Assembly: GCA_036503555.1 (NCBI GenBank)
Contig: DASXWQ010000093.1
Location: 1-64,000 of the forward strand
Source: Actinocatenispora sp036503555
GTDB taxonomy: Bacteria > Actinomycetota > Actinomycetes > Mycobacteriales > Micromonosporaceae
Length of the DNA: 64,000 nt
Direction: 5' to 3'
A program made the position numbers and the translations under genes. This document shows positions 50,538 through 58,451 of this stretch, one piece after another; within the stretch, counting starts at the first letter, position 1, and every line of letters starts with the position of its first letter. Below the pieces are notes generated by a model. That model was not told where the DNA came from and searched no databases. It saw only the letters and a program-made list of their open reading frames with translations.

Positions 50538-51926
50538 ATGCAGGTGAGTTGCGTGGACACCCTGGTCGAACGGCTGACGGCGATCGTCGGTGCCGCACAC
50601 GTCCGCACCGCCGCCGGCGAGCTGGAGGTGTACGCGCGGGACGCCACGCCGCTGTTCCACCACCGGCCCGACGTGGTGGTCTTCCCCGGCGGCACCGCCG
50701 AGGTCGCCGACGTGCTGCGGCTCGCGACCGAGCTGAAAGTGCCCGTCGTACCGCGCGGCGCCGGGTCGAACCTGTGCGCCGCGACCGTACCGCTGGCCGG
50801 CGGGATCGTGCTGGTGCTCACCCGGCTCGACGAGATCCTGGAGGTCTCCGGCCCCGAACTGCTGGCCCGGGTCCAGCCCGGCGTGTCGACGCAGGCGCTC
50901 GCCACCGCCGCCGCCGCGCAGGGCCTCCTCTACGTCCCGGACCCCGGCTCCAAGGTCGTCTCCACCGTCGGCGGCAACGTCGCCACCTGCGCGGGCGGGC
51001 TGCGCGGCCTCAAGTACGGCGTCACCCGCAACTACGTGCTCGGCCTCGAAGTCGTGCTGGCGACCGGCGAGGTGATCCGCACCGGCGGCCGGCTCTGGAA
51101 GGACGTCGCCGGCTACGACCTGACCCGGCTGCTCACCGGCTCCGAAGGCACCCTCGGCGTGATCACCGAGGTCACCGTCGCCCTGGTACCCGCGCCCGCG
51201 GCGACCCGCACCGGCGTCGCGTACTTCGCCGACCTGGCGGCGGCCGGGCGCGCCGTCGACGCCGTCATCGGCGCCGGGATCACGCCCGCCACCTGCGAGT
51301 TCCTCGACCGTACGTGTGTCGCGGCGGTCGAGGACTACGCGCACCTCGGGCTCGACACCGAAGCCGGCGCGCTGCTGCTGTTCGGCGACGACGGCGACCC
51401 GGCGGTCGTCGACTCCAGCCTCGCCCGCATCGGCGACGTCTGCACCGAGCACGGAGCCAGCGGCGTCACGCTGGCCGCCGACGTCGCCGCGTCCGAGGAA
51501 CTGCTCGCCGCGCGCCGCTGCTCGCTGCCCGCGCTGTCCCGTCTCGGCTCCCTGACGATCCTGGAGGACGCGACCGTGCCGCGGCCCCGGCTCGCCGAGA
51601 TGGCCGACCGGATCACCGACATCGCCGCCCGGCACCGCCTCACCATCGGCACGTTCGGCCACGCCGGCGACGGCAACCTGCACCCCACCTGCGTACTCGA
51701 CGCCACCGACACGGATGCCGTCGGGCGCTCGCACGAGGCGTTCGCTGAGATCTTCGGCGCCGCGATCGACCTCGGCGGCACGATCACCGGCGAGCACGGC
51801 GTCGGCGCCGCGAAGCTGCCGTACCTGGAACGCCGGCTCGGCGCGGACCAGATGGCTCTGTTGAGCCGGATCAAGGCCGCGTTCGACCCCGCCGGAATCC
51901 TCAACCCCGGAAAGCTGGGCACATGA
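50538..51926 (+). CDS. glcD: Glycolate oxidase FAD subunit
   Basis: A 462-residue FAD-linked oxidase of the GlcD/lactate dehydrogenase type, oxidising glycolate (or D-lactate) to glyoxylate (or pyruvate). The FAD-binding PCMH domain shows VVPRGAGSNLCAATVPLAGG, VQPGVSTQALATAAAAQGLL and PDPGSKVVSTVGGNVATCAG; the C-terminal FAD-oxidase domain has FGHAGDGNLHPTCVLD and TGEHGVGAAKL. Its stop TGA is overlapped by a 13-residue mini-ORF that bridges to glcF. The pairing with an iron-sulfur subunit supports the glycolate assignment. Confidence 0.92.
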   Translation: MQVSCVDTLVERLTAIVGAAHVRTAAGELEVYARDATPLFHHRPDVVVFPGGTAEVADVLRLATELKVPVVPRGAGSNLCAATVPLAGGIVLVLTRLDEILEVSGPELLARVQPGVSTQALATAAAAQGLLYVPDPGSKVVSTVGGNVATCAGGLRGLKYGVTRNYVLGLEVVLATGEVIRTGGRLWKDVAGYDLTRLLTGSEGTLGVITEVTVALVPAPAATRTGVAYFADLAAAGRAVDAVIGAGITPATCEFLDRTCVAAVEDYAHLGLDTEAGALLLFGDDGDPAVVDSSLARIGDVCTEHGASGVTLAADVAASEELLAARRCSLPALSRLGSLTILEDATVPRPRLAEMADRITDIAARHRLTIGTFGHAGDGNLHPTCVLDATDTDAVGRSHEAFAEIFGAAIDLGGTITGEHGVGAAKLPYLERRLGADQMALLSRIKAAFDPAGILNPGKLGT

Positions 51927-51964
51927 GTACCGCCGACGCACTCGCCTCCGCGGAGGCGGCGTGA
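51923..51964 (+). CDS. 13-residue bridging mini-ORF between glcD and glcF (MSTADALASAEAA)
   Basis: A 13-codon frame whose ATG overlaps the glcD stop (ATGA) and whose TGA overlaps the glcF start (GTGA). It is a diverged copy of the 38-bp unit that precedes the IclR gene at 25.9 kb. The centre, CGCCTCCGCGGAGGCG, is a perfect 16-bp palindrome and includes a GGAGG suited to the glcF start. Confidence 0.5.
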   Translation: MSTADALASAEAA

Positions 51965-53097
51965 GTACCGCGTCCGACATGCACGGGGGGAACGTGTTCG
52001 ACCCGGACCTGTTGAGCCGGTGCATGTCGTGCGGGTTCTGCCTGCCGTCGTGCCCGACGTACCGGCTGACGGGGGAGGAGGCGTCCTCGCCGCGGGGCAG
52101 GATCACGCTGATGCGGGCCGTGCAGGAGGGCCGGCTCGACGTCACCGACCCGACCGTGCTGGGACAGTCGCAGTTCTGCCTGGGCTGCCGGGCCTGCGAG
52201 CCGGTCTGCCCGGCGGGCGTCCAGTACGGCGACCTGCTGGAGGAGTGGCGCGACACCGTCTGGCAGGGCCGCGACCGCCCGGTACTCGCGAAGCTGCTGA
52301 TGCTGATGATGTCCCGGCTCGGCATGCTCGGCATCACCCTCGCCGGCATCGTCCGCCGTGCCGCCGCCGCGCCACGTCGCGAGGCCCGCGTACCGGGCGG
52401 CGGGGCACAGCTGATGCTCGGCTGCGTCGAGCGGGTGCTGTACCCGAAGGTGTCCCGCGCGGCGCGCCGCGCGGACCCGACGCTCGTCGCGCCGCACACC
52501 CAGGGCTGCTGCGGCGCGCTGCACGCCCACAACGGGGAGTCGGCCCAGGGCAGGCGGATGGCGCGCCGGCTCGGCCGGCAGCTGCCCGGCACGATCGTCA
52601 CCACCTCCGGCGGTTGCGCCGCGCACCTCGCCGCCGAGCTCGGCGCCGACCGGGTGCAGGAGTTCTCCGCCTGGCTCGCCGCCGGGCACGGCCCCGACCC
52701 GGCCGACCTGACGCCGGTCCACGTCGACGCGGCGGGCCGCATCGTCCCCGCGGACCGTCCCGGCGCGCGCCGGGTACGCCTCGGCCTCCAGGACTCGTGC
52801 CACCTGCGCAACGCGCTCGGCGTCTGGCGCGAACCGCGCGACGTGCTCGGCCGTATCGGCGACTACGTCGAGGTACCCGACGCCGGTGCCTGCTGCGGCG
52901 CCGCCGGCTCGTACTCGGTGCTACGCCCGGACGACTCCCGCCGGGTCCTCGCCCCGAAACTCGCCGCGATCGCCGAGCTCGACCTCGACTTCCTCGTCGT
53001 CGTCAACCCCGGCTGCTACCGCCAGATGGCGGCCGGCCTCCGCGGCACCCGTACCCGCGTCATCCACCTTGCCGAGCTGCTCACCCACGCCCTCTGA
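51961..53097 (+). CDS. glcF: Glycolate oxidase iron-sulfur subunit
   Basis: A 378-residue electron-transfer subunit. Two ferredoxin-type [4Fe-4S] motifs are present: CMSCGFCLPSCPTY and CLGCRACEPVCPAGV. Two CCG domains follow (GCCGALHAHNGE and ACCGAAGSYSV, with the DSCHLRNALGV and VVNPGCYRQM regions), as in GlcF/heterodisulfide reductase-type proteins. It receives electrons from the FAD subunit and passes them to the quinone pool or another acceptor. It starts inside the bridging mini-ORF stop. The 3' end overlaps the convergent DUF429 gene by 17 bp. Confidence 0.93.
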   Translation: MSTASDMHGGNVFDPDLLSRCMSCGFCLPSCPTYRLTGEEASSPRGRITLMRAVQEGRLDVTDPTVLGQSQFCLGCRACEPVCPAGVQYGDLLEEWRDTVWQGRDRPVLAKLLMLMMSRLGMLGITLAGIVRRAAAAPRREARVPGGGAQLMLGCVERVLYPKVSRAARRADPTLVAPHTQGCCGALHAHNGESAQGRRMARRLGRQLPGTIVTTSGGCAAHLAAELGADRVQEFSAWLAAGHGPDPADLTPVHVDAAGRIVPADRPGARRVRLGLQDSCHLRNALGVWREPRDVLGRIGDYVEVPDAGACCGAAGSYSVLRPDDSRRVLAPKLAAIAELDLDFLVVVNPGCYRQMAAGLRGTRTRVIHLAELLTHAL

Positions 53098-53905
53098 CCG
53101 GCCGCCCCTGTTCGGCGCGGGCCGGCGCGATGATGGTCGCCGCCGCGCCGGCCGACTCGGCCAGTGTGGGACCCAGCACCTGGCAGCGGTCGGGGCCGTG
53201 GCGGTGCCAGAGCGCGGCCGTCCAGGCGCACAGCACCGCGTCGATGAGGTCCTCCCGATGCTTGTACGCCACGGTGGCCGTCGGCGACGGCGCCCGCGCG
53301 AGGTCAGCGGTGGTCGGGTGGCTGTCGAGGACCAACGGCGGATCGGCGTCCCGAAGGCCGCCGAGCCGCACGATCAGGTCGTCGCATACCTCGGCCCGGG
53401 TCACGCGCCAGCCGGGCGCCGCCCGCCTGGGCCGCCGCTTGTACGCCGGGCGGCGCTGTTCGTAGCCGAGTTCGGCGGCCCCGACGAGCGTCGTGTACGG
53501 GTAGCACTCGGACACCCGCCGCGCCGCCCCGTCGACGTCGACACGGCCGTCGTCGTACACCCAGCCGGTCGTGGCCAGGGCGCCCAGCAGCCGTACCCCG
53601 GCGAGGCGCGGGGTGGCCTGGTTCGTGCTGTTCGCCGACACGTACCACCGGCCGTAGCGTTGGCCGACCTGGCGTTCGCAGAGCCGTTGGCCGCGCGGGT
53701 TGTCCACGAGCAGCGGCGCGTCGACGAAGAGCACCGTGTCCTCGTCCCTCGCGTGACGCTCGATCCAGTCGACCGTCTCCGCGACGCCGCGCGTCCAGCC
53801 GGCGGCGAGCACGGTGCCCGCCGCGTCGAGCGCGGCGACGCCGGTCTCGTTGACCCGGCCCGCCCCGTCCGCCCAGGCGAGGTCGACGCCGAGGTAGGTG
53901 GCCAT
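53081..53905 (-). CDS. DUF429 protein
   Basis: A 274-residue protein of the DUF429 family, which has an RNase H-like fold: YLGVDLAWADGAGRVNETGV (first acidic residue), VLFVDAPLLVDNPRGQRLCE (second acidic), and later YKHREDLIDAVLCAWTAALW (third). The positions fit a two-metal nuclease, though none has been proved for the family. Start ATG 53905 is chosen by the typical MATYLGVDLAW. It converges on glcF. Confidence 0.83.
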   Translation of the reverse strand: MATYLGVDLAWADGAGRVNETGVAALDAAGTVLAAGWTRGVAETVDWIERHARDEDTVLFVDAPLLVDNPRGQRLCERQVGQRYGRWYVSANSTNQATPRLAGVRLLGALATTGWVYDDGRVDVDGAARRVSECYPYTTLVGAAELGYEQRRPAYKRRPRRAAPGWRVTRAEVCDDLIVRLGGLRDADPPLVLDSHPTTADLARAPSPTATVAYKHREDLIDAVLCAWTAALWHRHGPDRCQVLGPTLAESAGAAATIIAPARAEQGRPVRGRG

Positions 53906-54065
53906 GCCCTGGTCGTACCACGGGAGTTGGGCGGTGCGCATCGACCGTGTGTCCCGTGCACACGGCGTGCGGTGGATCCCGGTGTGGCCCGCGCGACCTA
54001 TCCGGCGCGCGGACGGCGGCGCAGGTCGGGGCGGTGTGGCCGGGACTGTGGCAGCATCTCGGGGC

Positions 54066-55232
54066 GTGACTGGCGTGGGGGTGTGGGTACGGCGGATGGC
54101 GGGTCGTGACCCGGGGGAGGAGCACCGCGCGTCGACCCCGCTGGAGCTGCTGTTCGACCTGTGTTTCGTGGTGGCGGTGGCGCAGGCGGCGGGGCAGTTG
54201 CACCACGGCCTGGCGGCGGGGCGTTCGGTGGCGATCCTCGGGTACGCGATGGTGTTCTTCGCGATCTGGTGGGCGTGGATGAACTTCACGTGGTTCGCCT
54301 CGGCGTACGACACGGACGACGTGTTCTACCGGCTGATGACGCTGGTGCAGATCGCGGGCGGGCTGGTGTTGGCGGCGGGGGTGCCGCGGGCGTTCGAGCA
54401 CTACGACTTCACGGTGATCACCGCCGGGTACGTGGTGATGCGGGCGGCGCTGGTCGTGCAGTGGCTGCGCGCCGCGCGCCAGGACCCGCTGCGGCGTGCC
54501 GCCACCGTGCGGTACGCGCTCGGGGTGGCGGCCGTGCAGGTCGGCTGGGTGCTGCGGCTGTTGCTGCCGGCGCCCGCCGCGTACGTCGGGTTCGCGGTGC
54601 TGGTCGTCGCGGAGCTGGCGGTGCCGGCGTGGGCGGAGGGCCGCGGCCGCATGACGAGCTGGCACCCGGGGCACATCAACGAGCGGTACGGGTTGTTCAC
54701 GCTGATCGTGCTCGGCGAGTGTGTGTCGGCCGCGTCGCTGGCGGTGCAGTCGGCCGTCACCGACCGCGGGCTGTCGGGCGACCTGCTGCTGACGGCGGCC
54801 GGCGGCCTGGTCCTGCTGTTCGGCCTGTGGTGGCTGTACTTCAAGCACGAGGCGACGGCCGCGCTGCGGATCAGCATGGTCACGAACCTGCTGTGGGGGT
54901 ACGCGCACTGGGTGATCTTCGCTGCGGTGGCCGCGGTGGGTGCCGGCCTGTCGCTGGCGGCGGAGGGCAGCGAGATCCCGCCGGCGGCGACGGCCGCGGC
55001 GATCGCCGTACCGGTCGTGGCGTACCTGGTGGTCAACGGCTTGTTGCAGCACCGGCTGCGGCCGGGTTCGGTGCCGCTGGCGCCGCTGGTGGTGGCGGCG
55101 GTGCTGATCCTGGCGACGGCGGCCGTGGCGGGCCCGCTGGGCGTACCCGTGGCGGTGGTGGTGATCGCCGTGCTCGTCGCCGCCCTGGTCGCCTTCGGTG
55201 TCGTGACCACGCACCGGGCCGCCACCCACTGA
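54066..55232 (+). CDS. Low-temperature requirement A (LtrA) family protein
   Basis: A 388-residue membrane protein with about ten to twelve helices. The LtrA family signature is TPLELLFDLCFVVAVAQAAG followed by WWAWMNFTWFASAYDTDDV, GHINERYGLFTLIVLGECVS and LWWLYFKHEA. First defined through a cold-sensitive Listeria mutant, the family has no proven biochemical activity. It is divergent from the DUF429 gene. GTG 54066 is supported by the conserved N-terminal region. Confidence 0.92.
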   Translation: MTGVGVWVRRMAGRDPGEEHRASTPLELLFDLCFVVAVAQAAGQLHHGLAAGRSVAILGYAMVFFAIWWAWMNFTWFASAYDTDDVFYRLMTLVQIAGGLVLAAGVPRAFEHYDFTVITAGYVVMRAALVVQWLRAARQDPLRRAATVRYALGVAAVQVGWVLRLLLPAPAAYVGFAVLVVAELAVPAWAEGRGRMTSWHPGHINERYGLFTLIVLGECVSAASLAVQSAVTDRGLSGDLLLTAAGGLVLLFGLWWLYFKHEATAALRISMVTNLLWGYAHWVIFAAVAAVGAGLSLAAEGSEIPPAATAAAIAVPVVAYLVVNGLLQHRLRPGSVPLAPLVVAAVLILATAAVAGPLGVPVAVVVIAVLVAALVAFGVVTTHRAATH

Positions 55233-55356
55233 GCGCCGCGGTCGCCCGGCGACGGCGGTGAACGGGACGGCCGGGGCCGTATCGGCCGATGGCCGGGCAC
55301 CGTCCGCGGACCGGTACGGTGTGCGTGCCGTCGGACGACCACAGGAGCCCCAGGCC

Positions 55357-56301
55357 GTGCACGAGATCGCCGTGTTCTCAGGGTCCGCCCATCCCGAGCT
55401 GGCTACGGAGATCTGCCAGCATCTTGAGGTACCACTGCATCCCGCGCGGGTGACCCGCTTCGCCAACGACTGCCTCGAGGTGCAGTTGCAGGCGAACTGC
55501 CGCGAGCGCGACGTGTACCTGGTGCAGCCGCTCGTCCCGCCGGTGCAGGAGAACCTGGTCGAGCTGCTGCTGATGGCGGACGCGGCGCGGGGCGCTTCGG
55601 CGGCGCGGACCACGGTCGTGATGCCGCACTACGCGTACGCCCGGTCGGACAAGAAGGACGCACCGCGGATCTCGATCGGCGCCCGGCTGGTCGCGGACCT
55701 GCTGGTGACGGCCGGGGTGGACCGGGTGCTGACGATGACGCTGCACTCGCCGCAGGTGCACGGCTTCTTCGGGGTACCGGTGGATCACCTGCACGCGCTG
55801 CGCGAGCTGGCGGAGCACTTCCGCAAGTACGACCTGAGCAACACGGTGGTCGTGTCGCCGGACCTGGGCAACGCGAAGCCGGCGTCGGCGTTCGCCCGGT
55901 TGTTGGGTGTTGGCGTGGCGGCGGGGGCGAAGCAGCGGTTCTCGGACGACCGGGTGGAGATCACGTCGGTGATCGGCGACGTGTCCGGCCGGGACGTGAT
56001 CGTGCTGGACGACGAGATCGCCCGCGGTAGCACGATCCTGGAGCTGCTGGACCGGCTGCGGGAGCTGTCGGTCCGCTCGGTCCGCGTCGCCTGTACGCAC
56101 GGCCTGTTCGCCGCGGGTGCGCTGGACCGGCTGGCCGGCCAGCCCGACGTGGCGGAGATCGTGTGTACGAACACGGTTCCGGTGCCGCACGAGTTGCGTA
56201 CCGACAAGCTGCGGGTGCTGTCGATCGCGCCGGCGCTGGCCGAGGCGATGCGCCGGATCCACAACGGCGAGTCGGTCAGCGCGCTGTTCGACACCCCCTG
56301 A
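55357..56301 (+). CDS. Ribose-phosphate pyrophosphokinase, variant form
   Basis: Makes 5-phosphoribosyl diphosphate from ribose 5-phosphate and ATP. The 314-residue protein has IAVFSGSAHPELATEICQHL, FANDCLEVQLQANCRERDVY, PHYAYARSDKKDAPRISIGA (ATP/ribose region) and IGDVSGRDVIVLDDEIARGS. The PRPP-binding loop normally ends DDMIDTGGT; here it is DDEIARGST, and the KRR catalytic loop reads AKQRFSDDRVE. It is therefore a second-type PRS rather than the canonical housekeeping one. Start GTG 55357 follows CAGGAG. Confidence 0.87.
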   Translation: MHEIAVFSGSAHPELATEICQHLEVPLHPARVTRFANDCLEVQLQANCRERDVYLVQPLVPPVQENLVELLLMADAARGASAARTTVVMPHYAYARSDKKDAPRISIGARLVADLLVTAGVDRVLTMTLHSPQVHGFFGVPVDHLHALRELAEHFRKYDLSNTVVVSPDLGNAKPASAFARLLGVGVAAGAKQRFSDDRVEITSVIGDVSGRDVIVLDDEIARGSTILELLDRLRELSVRSVRVACTHGLFAAGALDRLAGQPDVAEIVCTNTVPVPHELRTDKLRVLSIAPALAEAMRRIHNGESVSALFDTP

Positions 56302-56351
56302 CGTACGGCGGGCCCCGCGGTCTCCGTCGCGGGAGACCGGGGACCGGCGGG

Positions 56352-56458
56352 TCAGCGGGCGAACGGGTCGACGCCCGGTACGCCGGGGAACGGGTCGCGT
56401 CGGTGTCGACGACGGTGGTGCCGTCGATGCCGTCGCCATCGAAGTCGTACTCGGTCAT
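56352..56458 (-). pseudogene. Short acidic-repeat protein gene, probably frameshifted
   Basis: With GAGGAGGACACC upstream, ATG 56458 starts MTEYDFDGDGIDGTTVVDTD, like small actinomycete proteins with DxDGDG repeats. The frame then shifts: the intended C-terminus DPFPGVPGVDPFAR lies one base out and ends at 56352. A two-base insertion or one-base loss near 56398-56402 would explain it. The DxDxDG part could bind calcium. This is tentative because the gene is so short. Confidence 0.4.
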
Positions 56459-56804
56459 GGTGTCCTCCTCGGGTCGGTGGCTCGACCGTAGACGGCGGGC
56501 GGCGGGCTGATTCTCCTCGTTTCGTGCCACCGGGCGGCGCGGTGCGGTTCGTTGCGGGGGATGTGCGTGGACGGCGGAAACCGTTGCGCCGAGCGCCTTT
56601 CCGGATGTCGTGCCGTGCTGATCTGTCCACTGTGGACAGTGTCGTCGCGTCCACTGTGGACGGAGGACGGGTGTTGACGCCGCCCCGGCCGTACGGTAAA
56701 CAAACCTAACATTTGAAATGCGGTGTTTTGCCGCGTTGACGCGGGTTGCCGGATGCGTACCCTCTCGTGGTCCGGCGCCCGAGACCGTACGAAGGGGAGG
56801 CTCC
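56459..56804 (+). promoter_or_regulatory. Upstream region of the GH18 gene
   Basis: This 346-nt stretch has no credible gene. It holds the 5' leader of the minus-strand mini-gene, the paired palindromes at 56623-56661, and an AT-rich run around 56690-56720 (GGTAAACAAACCTAACATTT) that is the likeliest promoter of the secreted glycosidase-like gene. AAGGGGAGG lies just before its ATG. Confidence 0.45.
56623..56661. promoter_or_regulatory. Paired GTCCACTGTGGAC palindromes upstream of the GH18 gene
   Basis: CTGTCCACTGTGGACAG (56623-56639, perfect 17-bp palindrome) and GTCCACTGTGGAC (56649-56661) have centres 24 bp apart. Another CCACTGTGG core lies at 57794-57802 just after this gene's stop. The same motif is paired at 12.9 kb and, imperfectly, at 26.9 kb. 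It is a probable operator for an unidentified dimeric regulator. Confidence 0.5.
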
Positions 56805-57785
56805 ATGCTCAGAAGACGGTGGTGGACCGCGTTGGCACTGACGATCGGCGCCGCGGGCGCGGTCGTACTCGGCACCGGTGAACCCGGTCTCGCCGCCGCG
56901 CCGGCGGCCGTGGCGCCGTACGTCGACATGTCGAACTCGCAGGTCGGGCTGCTCGACCAGGCGACCGGCGCGGGGCTGAAGGCGTACACGGCGGCGTTCG
57001 TGATCGGGTCCGGCTGCAACCAGATCTGGGGCGACACGCTGCCCGTCGGCAACGACCCGAACGTCGACGGCGAGATCGACAAGGCGCGGTCCGAGGGCGC
57101 CGAGCCGATCATCTCCTCCGGTGGCGCTGCCGGCCTGCCGCTCGCCTGGACCTGCACCGACCAGGGCGCGATCGTCGCCGGCTACCAGAAGCTGATCGAC
57201 GCGTACCACGTGTCCGCGCTCGACTTCGACATCGAGGGCGCCGCGATCGCCGACACCGCCTCGATCCAGCGCAACATGCAGGCGCTGAAGACGGTGAAGG
57301 ACAACAACTCCGGGCTCACCGTCTCGGTCACCCTGCCGGTCCTGCCGAACGGCCTCACCGGCGACGGCGTCAACCTGGTCGCCGCGGCGCACTCGGCCGG
57401 GCTCAAGCTCGACGTCGTCAACATCATGACGATGGACTACTACCAGGGCAACCAGGACATGGGGCAGGCCGCGATCGAGGCCGCCAAGGCCACCCTGGAC
57501 CAGATCCAGGGCGTCGACGGCAGCTACTCGTACGCGAACATCGGGGTCACGCCGATGATCGGCACCAACGACGACAACTCGACGTTCAGCCTCGACAACG
57601 CGCGTTCGCTGGTGTCGTGGGCCGGTTCGGTGCATGTGGCGCGGCTGGCGTTCTGGTCGGTGAACCGGGACCAGTCCTGCGGATCGGTCGCCGGTGACGT
57701 GCATCCGGACGCGTCCTCGACGTGCAGCGGCGTGAGCCAGAACCCGCTCGACTTCACGAAGGCGTTCCTCGCGTACGGCGGCTGA
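56805..57785 (+). CDS. Secreted GH18 chitinase-like protein
   Basis: A 326-residue exported protein with a signal peptide (RRRWWTALALTIGAAGAVVL, cleavage near GLAAA). The mature part is a glycoside hydrolase 18 TIM barrel: YVDMSNSQVGLLDQ, SSGGAAGLPLAW on strand 3, and VSALDFDIEGAAIADTAS on strand 4, where DxxDxDxE is represented by LDFDIEG with the catalytic Glu. Later come VVNIMTMDYYQGNQD and LAFWSVNRDQ. It resembles Streptomyces-type bacterial chitinases without a chitin-binding domain. Paired palindromes upstream suggest specific control. Confidence 0.87.
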   Translation: MLRRRWWTALALTIGAAGAVVLGTGEPGLAAAPAAVAPYVDMSNSQVGLLDQATGAGLKAYTAAFVIGSGCNQIWGDTLPVGNDPNVDGEIDKARSEGAEPIISSGGAAGLPLAWTCTDQGAIVAGYQKLIDAYHVSALDFDIEGAAIADTASIQRNMQALKTVKDNNSGLTVSVTLPVLPNGLTGDGVNLVAAAHSAGLKLDVVNIMTMDYYQGNQDMGQAAIEAAKATLDQIQGVDGSYSYANIGVTPMIGTNDDNSTFSLDNARSLVSWAGSVHVARLAFWSVNRDQSCGSVAGDVHPDASSTCSGVSQNPLDFTKAFLAYGG

Positions 57786-57806
57786 GCCACCGCCCACTGT
57801 GGAGTG

Positions 57807-58451
57807 TCAGGGCCTGGTCCCGTTCAGGTACGCGAGAACCGCGAGCACCCGGCGGTTGTCGTCGTCGGACGGGGCCAGGTCCAGCTTCGTGAAGATGTTC
57901 GTCGTGTACTTGCTGACCGCGCCCTCGCTCAGGTGCAGCCCCGCCGCGATCGCCGCGTTCGACCGGCCCTCCGCCATCAGCCCCAGCACCTCCCGTTCCC
58001 GCGCGGTGAGCCGGGTCAGCGGCTGGTGGGTGAGCAGCTTCGCGATCACGTCCGGGTCCATCGCGGTACCGCCGGCGGCGACCCGGCGTACCGCGTCGAC
58101 GAACTGCTCGGAGTTGAACACCCGGTCCTTCAACAGGTATCCCACGCCACCCGCACCGTCGGCCAGCAGCTCCCGCGCGTACAGCTGCTCGACGTGCGCG
58201 GAGAGCACCAGCACGGGCAGGCCGGGCCGGTTGCGGCGGGCGGTGAGCGCGGCCTGGAGACCCTCGTCGGTGAACGTCGGCGGCAGCCGCACGTCGACGA
58301 CGGCGACGTCCGGCGGGTCCTCGGTGGCGAGCGCCGCCGCCAGGTCCGTGCCGTCGTCCACGGCGGCGATCACGTCGAAGCCGTGCGCGCGCAGCAGGTG
58401 GGTCAGTCCCTCCCGGAGGAGGTAGAGGTCTTCGGCGAGGACAACGCGCAC
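57807..58451 (-). CDS. LuxR-type two-component response regulator
   Basis: A 214-residue response regulator. The receiver domain has the acidic pocket VLAEDLYLLREG, phosphoacceptor Asp in VAVVDVRLPPTFTDEG, and the Lys in YLLKDRV; the C-terminal LuxR/FixJ HTH reads LTAREREVLGLMAEGRSNAA then IAAGLHLSEGAVSKYTTNIF. The gene overlaps the histidine kinase 3' end by 49 bp and forms a pair with it. Target genes are unknown. Confidence 0.93.
   Translation of the reverse strand: MRVVLAEDLYLLREGLTHLLRAHGFDVIAAVDDGTDLAAALATEDPPDVAVVDVRLPPTFTDEGLQAALTARRNRPGLPVLVLSAHVEQLYARELLADGAGGVGYLLKDRVFNSEQFVDAVRRVAAGGTAMDPDVIAKLLTHQPLTRLTAREREVLGLMAEGRSNAAIAAGLHLSEGAVSKYTTNIFTKLDLAPSDDDNRRVLAVLAYLNGTRP

Noticed and set aside
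45321..52811. A 2496-codon open frame on the minus strand
   Set aside because: It runs antisense through glnE, the membrane protein and glcDF. High GC in third codon positions leaves antisense frames without stops; its peptide is Arg/Gly/Ala-rich with no domain.
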